A stretch of DNA of 64,000 nt, taken from Bacteroidota bacterium. Its GTDB lineage: Bacteria; Bacteroidota; Ignavibacteria; UBA10030. The notes beneath the pieces are model-generated. The model saw only the letters and a program-made list of their open reading frames with translations, was not told the origin of the DNA and did no database searches. Each line of letters starts with the position of its first letter. Position 1 is the first letter of the stretch. The DNA is taken from contig JALONQ010000007.1 of assembly GCA_025454835.1 (NCBI GenBank), positions 31,907-95,906 on the forward strand. The letters run 5' to 3'. The position numbers and the translations under genes were made by a program. This document shows positions 55,108 to 63,939 of this stretch, one piece after another.

Positions 55108-57330
55108 CTATTCTTCTTCCACCACCATGATCGTGTTCGCCACCGCCCGCTCGCCAGTCCGGTCGGATGGACTGTTCACGATCTTGCCCTCAACCACCAT
55201 CGTCGTCGAGCCTCCTCCATCCAAGTTCACCGCGTTCCAGACACCGATCGAACGCAGAAACCGAGCCATCTCCCTGAAGTTCATTCCAATGCTCGTCGAC
55301 TGGCGTCCGTCGACAGTACCGAGATACAGTACCGTCGAATCCTGGTTCATCCCGACAAACGTGCGCGGATGCAGGTCCGTCGTGAACTGCATTCCGATCC
55401 CTTCCCTTCGATGCTCATCCATCTCCACCGTTCGTCCATTCCGGAGGATGCGCCCCCCCGCCCCGACGACCTCCACCAAAGTCTTCGAACCCGACCACAA
55501 CCCCAGCGACACCGACACCGTGTCTCCCACTCCAACCTGGCCGGCAGGACCGGCGACGGACGACCAGACCCAATCGTTACCCGAGATCGAGGCATTCCCG
55601 TTGCTCTGCACGGACCAAACTCTGAAGCGAGCGGTTCCATTTGCCAGCGGTTGGTCGATCGGAGCCAGCACGGCCTCCCAAGCTCCTGATATCGATCGTG
55701 TGCTCTTCCCCCAACGAGCGTTGTAAAGCACGGAGCCGGAAGAATCCAGAAGGTCATTCACCGCACGCACCGAGAACAGGCGTCCCCGTGAGGTCGAGAC
55801 GGCACCGGCAAAGTTCATCGGGTCCATGACCGGTCGACGGTCCGACGTCATCCCGAAGTGACTGCGCTTCGATGGCAGGGCCACCACCACCTCCCCACGC
55901 GACGACTGGCTCCCGACCGGCCAATGCGTCTTGAACGAGAAGAAGTCCGCGTTTACGGCCCCGATGACCTTCGATGACTCCGCCGATCGGCGCCGCACCT
56001 GGTCGGTCGTTCGTCGCAAGCTGTCGGCGCGGAACGTCTCGATCGTTACGCCCTCTTCTCGAAGATCGATTTCGAGGATATCCAGCGTATACGGTCCCTC
56101 CAGCGAAAATGATCGGTGCCGAACTCCGCGACGCACTTCCCTTGTCTCGGAGCGGTCCCTTCGCTTCAGGGGAACAGAGGCCGGACGCTGATACACCTCC
56201 CGCTTCAAGACATCGAACAGGCCGCCATCTCGCAGGTCATTGTAGTACCAGAACGAATGCCCGGCGGTCGTATGCTGCCTCGCGATCTTCACCAGCTCGA
56301 CCACCTCCTTCGCGCCCATTGCCACGCCGCCGGGTTTGACGACAAGACCCGACGTCGTGCGGACGCGCAACGACTCAGGCAACGGAGCCAGTGCCGCTCG
56401 CACGAACTTCCGGAATTCCGCCGGCCGGCCATACATCTGGATCTGAACGAGTTCCACCGAACCATCCTTCAACCACTGCCGCCAGTCCTGAAGGTATTCC
56501 TCGTATGAACCGTATTCGTCACCCGTCGTGTAGTGACCGGGGGCGTTCGACACCACGACCCGCGGATTGGCCTTCTTGATGCGTTGGTAGGCCAGGCGAT
56601 GGAATTCGACGATGCGATCCGCCCTCCAGCGCATCCATGCCGTATTCGAAGGATCCATTGGAGGCCGCGCGCCCCCATGGGCGGCCGCATACATCGCCGT
56701 CGTCACCGAATCGTACCCGCAATCGTGTTTGGGATACCTGATCCGGTCGAGTTCAATGCCATCGATGTCGTACTCCGCCGCCACCTCGGCGTGCAAGTCG
56801 GCCAAGAAGGTCTGTACGGACGGCTGGCTGTGGGCCATCCAGTAGAACGTTCCCACATGGCCGCTCACGTACTCGGCGCTCCCCTTTGAATCGCGGGCAA
56901 GCCATTCGGGACGTTTCCTGAAGATCGGCCCGAGCGGCAGCGAATCGATCTCATTGCCCGACCACCAGCCGACGAAGCCATATTCCATCCACGCTTCGAT
57001 ATGCAGCCCAACGGCGTGTGCTTCTTCGACCGCCTCGGCCAGAATGTCGCGCTTGCCCGCCGCAGGATCAGTCGCAAAACCGAATTCCTTTTGAAAGAGC
57101 CGGCTCTGCCAAAGGGGCCAACCGCGGGACCACGCTAAGAAGTAGACTGTATTGAAGTTCGCGTCGGCGGTCTGCCGCATCGCCGTACGGATCTCCTCCC
57201 GGGACCAAAGACGCGAACCCTCGCGGGGGGTCATCCACAGACCGCGAAGTTCTCGTTCTTGGGAAACCAACTCCCCCGCAAGGAGGAGAAGGAGTAGCGT
57301 CGCAATCGCTGAGCGCCTGAAGGAATTCAT
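55108..57330 (-). CDS. GHL10 glycosidase-phosphodiester glycosidase (NAGPA) fusion
   Basis: A 740-residue exported protein with two enzyme-like domains. A signal peptide (residues 1-23, ending ELVSQ) precedes a GHL10 barrel at about 27-380 (LRGLWMTPREGSRLWSREEI, GLHIEAWMEYGFVGWWSGNE, DIDGIELDRIRYPKHDCGYD). A NAGPA/phosphodiester glycosidase domain follows at about 410-740 (VIGAVNADFFSFKTHWPVGS, LYLGTVDGRQSTSIGMNF, WNAVNLDGGGSTTMVVEG, ANTIMVV). Human NAGPA removes GlcNAc from GlcNAc-1-P-6-mannose. There is no T9SS tail, unlike the GHL10 paralogue at 51.6 kb. ATG at 57330; the frame above it lacks a signal. Confidence 0.9.
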   Translation of the reverse strand: MNSFRRSAIATLLLLLLAGELVSQERELRGLWMTPREGSRLWSREEIRTAMRQTADANFNTVYFLAWSRGWPLWQSRLFQKEFGFATDPAAGKRDILAEAVEEAHAVGLHIEAWMEYGFVGWWSGNEIDSLPLGPIFRKRPEWLARDSKGSAEYVSGHVGTFYWMAHSQPSVQTFLADLHAEVAAEYDIDGIELDRIRYPKHDCGYDSVTTAMYAAAHGGARPPMDPSNTAWMRWRADRIVEFHRLAYQRIKKANPRVVVSNAPGHYTTGDEYGSYEEYLQDWRQWLKDGSVELVQIQMYGRPAEFRKFVRAALAPLPESLRVRTTSGLVVKPGGVAMGAKEVVELVKIARQHTTAGHSFWYYNDLRDGGLFDVLKREVYQRPASVPLKRRDRSETREVRRGVRHRSFSLEGPYTLDILEIDLREEGVTIETFRADSLRRTTDQVRRRSAESSKVIGAVNADFFSFKTHWPVGSQSSRGEVVVALPSKRSHFGMTSDRRPVMDPMNFAGAVSTSRGRLFSVRAVNDLLDSSGSVLYNARWGKSTRSISGAWEAVLAPIDQPLANGTARFRVWSVQSNGNASISGNDWVWSSVAGPAGQVGVGDTVSVSLGLWSGSKTLVEVVGAGGRILRNGRTVEMDEHRREGIGMQFTTDLHPRTFVGMNQDSTVLYLGTVDGRQSTSIGMNFREMARFLRSIGVWNAVNLDGGGSTTMVVEGKIVNSPSDRTGERAVANTIMVVEEE

Positions 57331-57443
57331 CGAGGGAACCGGAGGCTTTGAACGAACGAGGGATGATACGCACTTTTCCGACGCTGTGATAGTCGCGAGG
57401 AGAGCGTACATTGCCTCGGCTCACCATTCCAACGACCGACCGC

Positions 57444-57929
57444 ATGAACAGATCACTCGGCATTCTCCTCTGCGCCCTTCTGCTGTTCGGCGCATCAACA
57501 AGCGTCATGGCTCAACCTGCCCGCTGCACATCCTTCGACGAACTCCTGACCTCCCTCAAGGAAGGTTGGACCGTCAGGACGACGATCGAGTACGCGAAAT
57601 GCAGGCTCGTCATCGACTCTGTGGAGCACCAGTCGCCCGAAGCGATCGGCGGGATGTCGATCGAGACATACGAGTACTTTGGCCGCGGCGTCGTCCGAAA
57701 TGTCAAAGCGTATCTCGCAACGTCCGAAACGCACGTGATCAGCCACCCCCGCCACGGATACGTCCTCAATTACGTGCGTCTCCGGATCTACGAGGACGAT
57801 GCCGTTGAGATCACCGCTCGCTATCTGAACCCGACGACGTATGCCGTCGTGATGGACGAAACCTTCTTTGGATCGATCTCCACCGGCACAGACGGCAACG
57901 GCGTTCATTTGTACCGTTCGCAGCCCTGA
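57444..57929 (+). CDS. VirK-like small secreted protein
   Basis: A 161-residue exported protein. The signal peptide (residues 1-24, ending SVMAQ) is followed by ARCTSFDELLTSLKEGWTVR and IEYAKCRLV, the Cys...LxxGxxVxxxxxYxxC pattern of the VirK family of small periplasmic proteins. The rest is beta-rich (HVISHPRHGYVLNYVRLRIY, TARYLNPTTYAVVMDETFFG). Function in this family is not settled. I use ATG at 57444, since the upstream ATG at 57411 would put 11 polar residues before the signal. It precedes the GH27 gene by 21 nt. Confidence 0.75.
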   Translation: MNRSLGILLCALLLFGASTSVMAQPARCTSFDELLTSLKEGWTVRTTIEYAKCRLVIDSVEHQSPEAIGGMSIETYEYFGRGVVRNVKAYLATSETHVISHPRHGYVLNYVRLRIYEDDAVEITARYLNPTTYAVVMDETFFGSISTGTDGNGVHLYRSQP

Positions 57930-57950
57930 ACCCCTTGTTAAGGAGCAAGC

Positions 57951-60227
57951 ATGCGTACCTCTACCGTGACCGCAGCGATCGCCTTTCTTGCTACAAGTCT
58001 CACAAGCCAGCCCCAACCGGTCCCCATAGCGGGACCTTGGCGCTTCTCGACTGTGGACCGTCCAGATCATGCGCGCACGGACTTTTCTGATGCCTCGTGG
58101 GCGCTCATCAGAAGCGGCAGCAGTTGGGAGCGCCAGGGGTTCGACAAACTCGACGGCCACATGTGGTATCGAGCTCGCGTCACGATCCCTTCGACGTTAC
58201 GCGATGAAGCTGAGATCAAGGGGGCGATCAGGCTGGAACTGGGTATGATCGACGATATCGACCAGACCTTCCTGAACGGGGCGCTCATCGGACTGAATGG
58301 GACCGATGTGCCCCCAGGGACACAAGCCGACACCGGTTCGCTGGCGCCGATCGGTACGAAGTGGAACACGGCGAGATCATACACGATCCCGTCCGATGAC
58401 CCGCGGATACGCTGGGATGCCGAGAATGTCATCGCCATCCGGGTGTATGATAGCGGAGGACCGGGAGGGCTCTGGTCGGGAGATCCGAGGTTCCGCCCGC
58501 TATCGCTCTCAGACGTGCTGATGATCGGGCATGCCGAGGCGCCCTTCCGTGAGATCGACGGCGGTTTCGAGAAGACGTTCGATCTTCACAACCGCTCATC
58601 GTCGATCCAGATCCGTGGCTCGCTCGTCATTCGGGTCGTCGATGGCATGAACGGCTCGGAGCTCTCGAGATCAACGCGGCCGCTTCTCCTGGCACCCGGG
58701 ATGACGTCGCCGGTGACGGAGCGTCTGTCGCGGCCGAACACCTCGACGCTGATCGTGTATCAGGCCACGGTGGACGGGTTTGAGCGATCGGTCGTGTCGC
58801 AGGACGAGGTGCCGTATGTCCTCACACCCCTGCCGAACGACGCTCCCCGCATCAACGGTCCTTCGGTCGTCGGGGCCCGGCCCGACCGGCCGTTCGTCTT
58901 TCGCATTCCCGTCAGCGGCGAACGCCCGATGCAGTACAAGGTCGACGGCCTTCCGAAGGGACTCGCCGTAGACCAACGGACAGGCATCATCACAGGCCGC
59001 ACGCCCGAAAGAGGCGTCTATGCCATCCAGATGCATGCACAGAACGCGCACGGCCGCGACGAACGCGTCATCACGCTCAACGTCGGCGACAAACTCGCAT
59101 TGACCCCGCCGATGGGCTGGAACAGTTGGAACGTGTGGGGACTCGCGGTCGACCAAGAGAAGGTCGTGGCATCGGCAAAGATGTTCGCACAGAAAGGGCT
59201 GGCCGACCACGGCTGGACGTATATCAACATTGATGACGGCTGGGAGATCCGAGGGGACGACCCGCGCCCCAAGCGACATCCTGACGGCACGATCGTCGTC
59301 AATGAGAAGTTCCCCAACATGAAGGCGCTCGGCGACAGTCTGCATGCGCTCGGGCTGAAGTTCGGCATCTATTCCTCGCCGGGGCCGCTGACGTGCGGCG
59401 GCTACACCGCCAGCTACGGTTACGAGCAGCACGATGCACGTTCGTACGCCGCCTGGGGCATCGACTATCTCAAGTACGACTGGTGTACCTACAGCCGCAT
59501 CGCGAAGGACGGCTCGCGGGCAGAGTTGATGAAGCCGTACGCCCTGATGCGGAGCAAGCTTGACGCCGTCGACCGGGACATCGTCTACAGTCTGTGTCAG
59601 TACGGGATGGGAAATGTCTGGGAATGGGGTGCTCAGGTGGGGGGCGACCTGTGGCGGACAACGGGGGACATCATCGACACCTGGGAAAGCATGAGCGGCA
59701 TCGGGTTCGATCAGGTGGCAAATGCCCCCTTCGCAGGCCCCGGACACTGGAACGACCCCGATATGCTCGTGGTCGGATGGGTGGGCTGGGGTCCTCGCCT
59801 ACGTCCGACCCGGCTGACGCCGGATGAACAATACGCGCACATCAGTCTGTGGTGCTTGCTGTCGGCCCCTCTGCTGATAGGATGCGACCTGACGCGGCTC
59901 GACGATTTTACGCTCAATCTCTTGACGAATGACGAGGTCCTTGTTATCGACCAAGATCCGCTCGGACGGCAGGCGACTCCCAAACTCATCAAGGACAGCA
60001 TTCAGGTATGGACGAAGCCTCTGGCCAACGGTTCGACGGCCGTCGGTGTCTTCAACCTTTCGTCTACCGCGCGCCAGGTCCGCGTCGACCTGGAGGAGGT
60101 CGGGCTTCCGACCAGCGTCAACTTCCGCGACGTGTGGCGGCAACGATCGGCCGGTCGGTTCTCGGGAACCGCCACATTTGACGTCCCCCGTCACGGCGTC
60201 GTGCTCCTTCGAACGATTGACCGCTAG
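57951..60227 (+). CDS. Alpha-galactosidase, GH27, with N-terminal sugar-binding domains
   Basis: A 758-residue exported enzyme that removes terminal alpha-galactose. After the signal peptide (residues 1-20) comes a jelly-roll domain at about 25-190 (MWYRARVTIPSTLRDEAEIK, WDAENVIAIRVYDSGGPGGL), a putative Ig-like linker domain near 285-385 (YKVDGLPKGLAVDQRTGIIT) and the GH27 barrel from about 385. The barrel shows LTPPMGWNSWNVWG, the nucleophile in YLKYDWC (near 509) and the acid/base Asp in DIIDTWESM (near 574). A C-terminal beta domain ends it. No T9SS tail is seen, so it is probably periplasmic. Confidence 0.95.
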   Translation: MRTSTVTAAIAFLATSLTSQPQPVPIAGPWRFSTVDRPDHARTDFSDASWALIRSGSSWERQGFDKLDGHMWYRARVTIPSTLRDEAEIKGAIRLELGMIDDIDQTFLNGALIGLNGTDVPPGTQADTGSLAPIGTKWNTARSYTIPSDDPRIRWDAENVIAIRVYDSGGPGGLWSGDPRFRPLSLSDVLMIGHAEAPFREIDGGFEKTFDLHNRSSSIQIRGSLVIRVVDGMNGSELSRSTRPLLLAPGMTSPVTERLSRPNTSTLIVYQATVDGFERSVVSQDEVPYVLTPLPNDAPRINGPSVVGARPDRPFVFRIPVSGERPMQYKVDGLPKGLAVDQRTGIITGRTPERGVYAIQMHAQNAHGRDERVITLNVGDKLALTPPMGWNSWNVWGLAVDQEKVVASAKMFAQKGLADHGWTYINIDDGWEIRGDDPRPKRHPDGTIVVNEKFPNMKALGDSLHALGLKFGIYSSPGPLTCGGYTASYGYEQHDARSYAAWGIDYLKYDWCTYSRIAKDGSRAELMKPYALMRSKLDAVDRDIVYSLCQYGMGNVWEWGAQVGGDLWRTTGDIIDTWESMSGIGFDQVANAPFAGPGHWNDPDMLVVGWVGWGPRLRPTRLTPDEQYAHISLWCLLSAPLLIGCDLTRLDDFTLNLLTNDEVLVIDQDPLGRQATPKLIKDSIQVWTKPLANGSTAVGVFNLSSTARQVRVDLEEVGLPTSVNFRDVWRQRSAGRFSGTATFDVPRHGVVLLRTIDR

Positions 60228-60412
60228 GCCGACTTGATCCTGGAATCCACCTTAACAGCACTTCAGCCGCAAAGAACGCAGAGACTGCAAAGAGATGTGA
60301 TTCCGGTCTCGTCCAGATGTCGGCCCCCGGCTTGTTCGCGCGGACATTTCGCGTTGTGGCTGGAGTCAAGTCATCGTTCGCTACGTACGTGGAGCCTGCT
60401 TCCCGAGTAACC

Positions 60413-60438
60413 CTGCCCCGGAATGAATTCCGGGGCAG
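60413..60438. terminator. 26-bp perfect palindrome, possible bidirectional terminator
   Basis: Arms CTGCCCCGGAAT and ATTCCGGGGCAG pair over 12 bp around a GA centre. It lies between convergent genes, about 190 nt after GH27 and 290 nt after the TonB receptor. It lacks U-tracts, so it may instead be a dispersed palindromic repeat. Confidence 0.55.
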
Positions 60439-60643
60439 TAATTGCACAAACCCTTCGGGTTCGCTACCAACTTCCTCGACTCCGGACTCCTGTCCTCTGA
60501 TCACACTCCATTACTCCACCTCATGGATCTCCAGAGCAACTTCTTATCTCCAGCTCATGGTCTTCACTCGAACTCCTTCACTCCTCGTCCCAGTTCTTCG
60601 CCAGCCCTCCATTTCTCCAACCTCAGGATGCTCAACAGTCAAA

Positions 60644-60720
60644 CCATTCTCCCTACTCCCTACTCCATACTCCCTACTCAATACTTCATACTTAGTACTT
60701 CATACTTCATACTTTCTACT
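60644..60720. repeat. Heptanucleotide tandem repeat, 11 units
   Basis: Eleven consecutive 7-nt units in the plus strand fit NNNTACT (first unit CCATTCT): CCCTACT twice, CCATACT, CCCTACT, CAATACT, TCATACT, TAGTACT, TCATACT twice, TTCTACT. The last four bases are constant in ten of eleven units while the first three vary. It ends 6 nt before the TonB-receptor stop codon. Confidence 0.9.
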
Positions 60721-60725
60721 CCTCC

Positions 60726-62984
60726 TCACATCCTCCACCTCACCCCTCCATAGATCATTCTCCCCTGCACCGGTCCCCAAATGATGGAGCTGTCGAAGTA
60801 TACATTGGACGGGTCGGTGGCCGAGATGATCGGGTCGCTCTGACGGAAGTCAAAAAGGTTCTCGACCCCCACGTAGAGGTCCAGGTTTGCCATCAGCGTC
60901 CGCGTCACCTGCCCATTGACCTGGAAGAAGGATGGGGACGACGAGGGTCGGCGATACGGCAACGGACTCGTCGATGTCTCCGGAAGTCTCTTGCTGCCGA
61001 ACCACGAGACGGTCAGGTCGAAAGCCATGCGTCCCGAGCCGTCGTCGTCAGGCTGTGTGGCGTAGGCCAGATTGACGAACGCCCGATGCTTTGCCACGTA
61101 TGGACGGTCGCGCAGCCGGCCATCGACCGTCTGCCGAACGTCGAGGTAGCGATAGGCGGTCCGCACTTCGAGCCTTTCCCAGGGCTGGATGTTCATTTCG
61201 GCCTGGGCACTGTTCGAGAAGGATGAGCCCGTCAATGGCTGGAAGACGACCGTCCGCGCATCGCGGTCGAGATTCACGACCAGTTGATCGTCGAATGTCG
61301 TCCGATGCAAGTCGATCACGATGGTCCCTTCACGGCCATTCACCGTCACATAGCGCGTTGCGCTGAGTCCGACATTCCATCCGGCTTCACGCTGGTACGC
61401 CAGACCCGATGCGAACCCTTCGAGCACGGGGGTTCGGGAACTGGCGAACAGCGCGAGGTTTTCCGCGTAGATGTTCGCCGTCCGCTGGCCGCGTCCCGCC
61501 GACAGACGCAGCGTCCAGTTGATGTCGGGCGCGTAGCGCACGTGCAGACGCGGGGTGACGAACGAGCCGAAGAGATTGTGACGATCGCCCCGCAGGCCGG
61601 CTACGATCGACAGGTCTTCGCCGCTCGAGAACGTGTACTCCAGGAAGGCACCCGGTACGCGTTCGATCCGTGCCTCGTCGACGCCGAACACCCGCTCGTC
61701 GTAGTCGTCCACGAGGAGACTGACGCCGCCGCGCAGACGATGGACGCCGGGCTCGATCTCAGCGTCGTAGAGCAGATTCAGGTATCCCGTCCGTTCCCTC
61801 CCGGCGTACTCGCGGTGCTGGAGCGTTGTGGACGTCCGATGGTCGGCGTAGGACCACTGAAGCCCGATGCTGCGCCCTTCATCCGCGAAGACGTAGCCGG
61901 TCTTGCCGGTGATCCGCAGTTGATGTCCCTTCATGCGATAGCGATACTGCATGGGATCGGCACCCAGCGCCAGGTGGTCCATATCGATGCCGTGCATCGT
62001 CCCATTGCGTTTCTCGTCCGACGTGTACTGGACGAGGACCTGCGCTTCGAGTCCGTCGTAGTCGTGCAGCGTGAGCCGCTGCAGCACGTGAGCGGCGGTC
62101 CCGATCGGAGCGTCCAGGAAGCGGTCGCCGTTGCGGTCCATCGACACCCGCCGCGTGTCCATGTTCACCATCGTCAGCGACGAGAGATGCTCGCCGAGCG
62201 ACGTCCGCAGATTTCCGTTGAGCTCGAATCGCTGGTCGTCGGTCCCGAACATCGTCAGGTACACGCGCTGTTCGGCCTCGTTCCACGGCTTGCGATACTC
62301 GACGTTGATCTGGCCCGTGATCGACTCGTAGCCGTTCGCCACCGAGCCGACCCCCTTCGAGACCTGGATGTTGTCGATCCACGAACCCGGGATGTAGGTC
62401 AGGCCCACGTTGGAGGCGAGCCCTCGCACCGCCGGCATGTTCTCGAGCGTGATCTGCGAATAGGTCCCGGCCAACCCGAGCATCTCGATCTGCCGTGTCC
62501 CCGTGACCGCGTCGGTGAATGAGACGTCGACGGACGGATTGGTCTCGAAACTCTCCGACAGATTGCAGCACGCGGCCTTGAAGAGTTCTTTTTCCGTCAT
62601 GACCACGGTGTTCGTCGCCGCGCGGTATTCGATGAAACTGGGGGCCCGTTGGCCGACGACGTTGACCCCCTCAACCTCCGACGCTTCGGCAACGAGCGTG
62701 ACCCGAAGAACCCGGGGCTCGCTGATCGTCAGCGTATCGGCCCGATAGCCGACGTTGCTCACGATGAGGCGTCCGCCACGATCAGGGAACGCCAACTGAA
62801 ATCGGCCCACCGTATCGGCCACCGTTCCGACCCGAGTACCGAGCCAGTAGATCGATGCGCCGACGACCGGCCGGATCTGCCCATCCTCGGTCCGTTCCAC
62901 CACTCTCCCCTGCACCAGAGCCGACGACTGCGAGAAGAGAAGGGCGGGCACGAGGAGAGCGCTCAACAACCATGCGCTTCTCAT
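60726..62984 (-). CDS. TonB-dependent receptor of the metal-associated type
   Basis: A 752-residue outer-membrane transporter. Signal peptide (residues 1-19), carboxypeptidase-like domain (VVGASIYWLGTRVGTVADTV), plug (FKAACCNLSESFETNPSVDV, TRQIEMLGLAGTYSQITLEN, KGVGSVANGYESITGQINVE) and barrel ending MIYGGVRWRM. The CCNLSESFETN plug segment is one I associate with Bacteroidota receptors encoded beside HMA-domain proteins. The HMA gene lies 12 nt upstream. Copper or another soft metal is the likely cargo, by association only. ATG at 62984 has AAGGAG upstream. Confidence 0.9.
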   Translation of the reverse strand: MRSAWLLSALLVPALLFSQSSALVQGRVVERTEDGQIRPVVGASIYWLGTRVGTVADTVGRFQLAFPDRGGRLIVSNVGYRADTLTISEPRVLRVTLVAEASEVEGVNVVGQRAPSFIEYRAATNTVVMTEKELFKAACCNLSESFETNPSVDVSFTDAVTGTRQIEMLGLAGTYSQITLENMPAVRGLASNVGLTYIPGSWIDNIQVSKGVGSVANGYESITGQINVEYRKPWNEAEQRVYLTMFGTDDQRFELNGNLRTSLGEHLSSLTMVNMDTRRVSMDRNGDRFLDAPIGTAAHVLQRLTLHDYDGLEAQVLVQYTSDEKRNGTMHGIDMDHLALGADPMQYRYRMKGHQLRITGKTGYVFADEGRSIGLQWSYADHRTSTTLQHREYAGRERTGYLNLLYDAEIEPGVHRLRGGVSLLVDDYDERVFGVDEARIERVPGAFLEYTFSSGEDLSIVAGLRGDRHNLFGSFVTPRLHVRYAPDINWTLRLSAGRGQRTANIYAENLALFASSRTPVLEGFASGLAYQREAGWNVGLSATRYVTVNGREGTIVIDLHRTTFDDQLVVNLDRDARTVVFQPLTGSSFSNSAQAEMNIQPWERLEVRTAYRYLDVRQTVDGRLRDRPYVAKHRAFVNLAYATQPDDDGSGRMAFDLTVSWFGSKRLPETSTSPLPYRRPSSSPSFFQVNGQVTRTLMANLDLYVGVENLFDFRQSDPIISATDPSNVYFDSSIIWGPVQGRMIYGGVRWRM

Positions 62985-62996
62985 GTCCGTCGCTCC

Positions 62997-63344
62997 TTAG
63001 TGGGTGGAATCGTTGTCGCGGTACAGGCAGCAGCCCGGGAGCTCGTCATAGACGCTGTCCGGGGCGATGGCCTTTGGCGTATCATGACCGACAGCGGCCA
63101 GCCGCTGATGCAGCGAGTCGACGGAGATCGCCGCAGGGCGGTACGATACGGTGAGCATCTTGGTCTGCTTGTTCCAGGAGGCCTTCTCGACCTCCTTGAT
63201 CTTCATCGCCTTCTCGATGCGGTTCTTGCACATGTTGCAGTTGCCGAAGACCTTGAAGGAGGTCTCAGCGACCTTAGCTTCCTGGGCAGTTGCGGGAAAG
63301 GCGAAAAGGGACAGAGCGACGAATGCGAAAAGGATGGTACGCAT
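62997..63344 (-). CDS. Exported heavy-metal-associated (HMA) domain protein
   Basis: A 115-residue periplasmic metal-binding protein. The signal peptide is residues 1-21 (ending FPATAQ). The HMA fold starts SFKVFGNCNMCKNRIEKAM with metal ligands C36 and C39, and continues with KMLTVSYRPAAISVDSLHQR. A second Cys pair near 105-106 (LPGCCLYR) may add a site. It probably binds copper or a related ion and passes it to or from the TonB receptor 12 nt downstream. ATG at 63344 has GAGGA upstream. Confidence 0.9.
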   Translation of the reverse strand: MRTILFAFVALSLFAFPATAQEAKVAETSFKVFGNCNMCKNRIEKAMKIKEVEKASWNKQTKMLTVSYRPAAISVDSLHQRLAAVGHDTPKAIAPDSVYDELPGCCLYRDNDSTH

Positions 63345-63433
63345 GATAATCCTCAGGTTGAGTGTGAAAGACGGATAGCGTACAGCGAGGCATCGTGCGG
63401 ACGCACGCTACCTGACGTTCCGACCAGGGCAAC

Positions 63434-63814
63434 TCAGATGAGGAATGAGCAGTTGAGGATGGTGGCTGACACGGCCCGAGGAGGAGACGTGTCGACAGGA
63501 ATGCGGGACTCGCTGACTGCCGCCACCGAAGCAGCGTCGTCGACGAGCGGATAGACGATGTGTGCGGCATCCAGCGTCGGCTGGCTCACGAGGGCCAAAG
63601 CGACCTGTTCGTCGTGCACTTGGAACGACTTGATCTCAACGGTGCAGCAGCGATCGGCCGGGTCCATGACATCGGCACAGCCGCAGGGGTCCTCTTGCGA
63701 GACCGGGGCAAAGTTCGCGTCCGTCGTTCCGCCGCAGGTGTGATGGAGAACGTTGACTCCGACGGCGAGACTGACGTAGACCAGGAGGATCAGTATGGAC
63801 AGGATGCGCTGCAC
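63434..63814 (-). CDS. HYC_CC_PP-like small membrane-associated protein
   Basis: A 126-residue protein with one N-terminal hydrophobic segment (residues 3-22). Immediately after it come H24, H25 and C27 (HHTCGG), then C44, C46 and the pair C56/C57, and a late SPP (about 110-112). This spacing resembles the HYC_CC_PP family found beside metal genes in Bacteroidota; the motif here is HTC rather than HYC. A metal-binding or metal-sensing role is inferred. The start is GTG at 63814. It heads the HMA-TonB group with an 89-nt gap. Confidence 0.75.
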   Translation of the reverse strand: MQRILSILILLVYVSLAVGVNVLHHTCGGTTDANFAPVSQEDPCGCADVMDPADRCCTVEIKSFQVHDEQVALALVSQPTLDAAHIVYPLVDDAASVAAVSESRIPVDTSPPRAVSATILNCSFLI

Positions 63815-63939
63815 AGGTTCAAAATACGCGTGAAAGCCGGAAGAAGCAATGACCCTAGAACAGGCAGCACCTTCGCCGAGTTCCGATCGGCCGAAAGACG
63901 AGGGACTGTCAGAGATTTTGTGTGTGAGCCATTGGTGGA

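Larger units (their letters stand above)
60228..60725. other. 500-nt spacer with repeats and no gene
   Basis: This gap separates the convergent GH27 and TonB-receptor genes. It holds a half-copy of the CACAAAGA-type repeat (GCCGCAAAGAACGCAGAGAC, about 60270-60290), a 26-bp palindrome (60413-60438), a C/T-rich tract (about 60500-60640) and a heptanucleotide array (60644-60720). Small ORFs across it are low-complexity translations. Confidence 0.75.

Noticed and set aside
60442..60784. Small plus-strand ORFs between GH27 and the TonB receptor
   Set aside because: Ser/Thr/Pro/Leu low complexity produced by the C/T-rich tract and the heptamer array.
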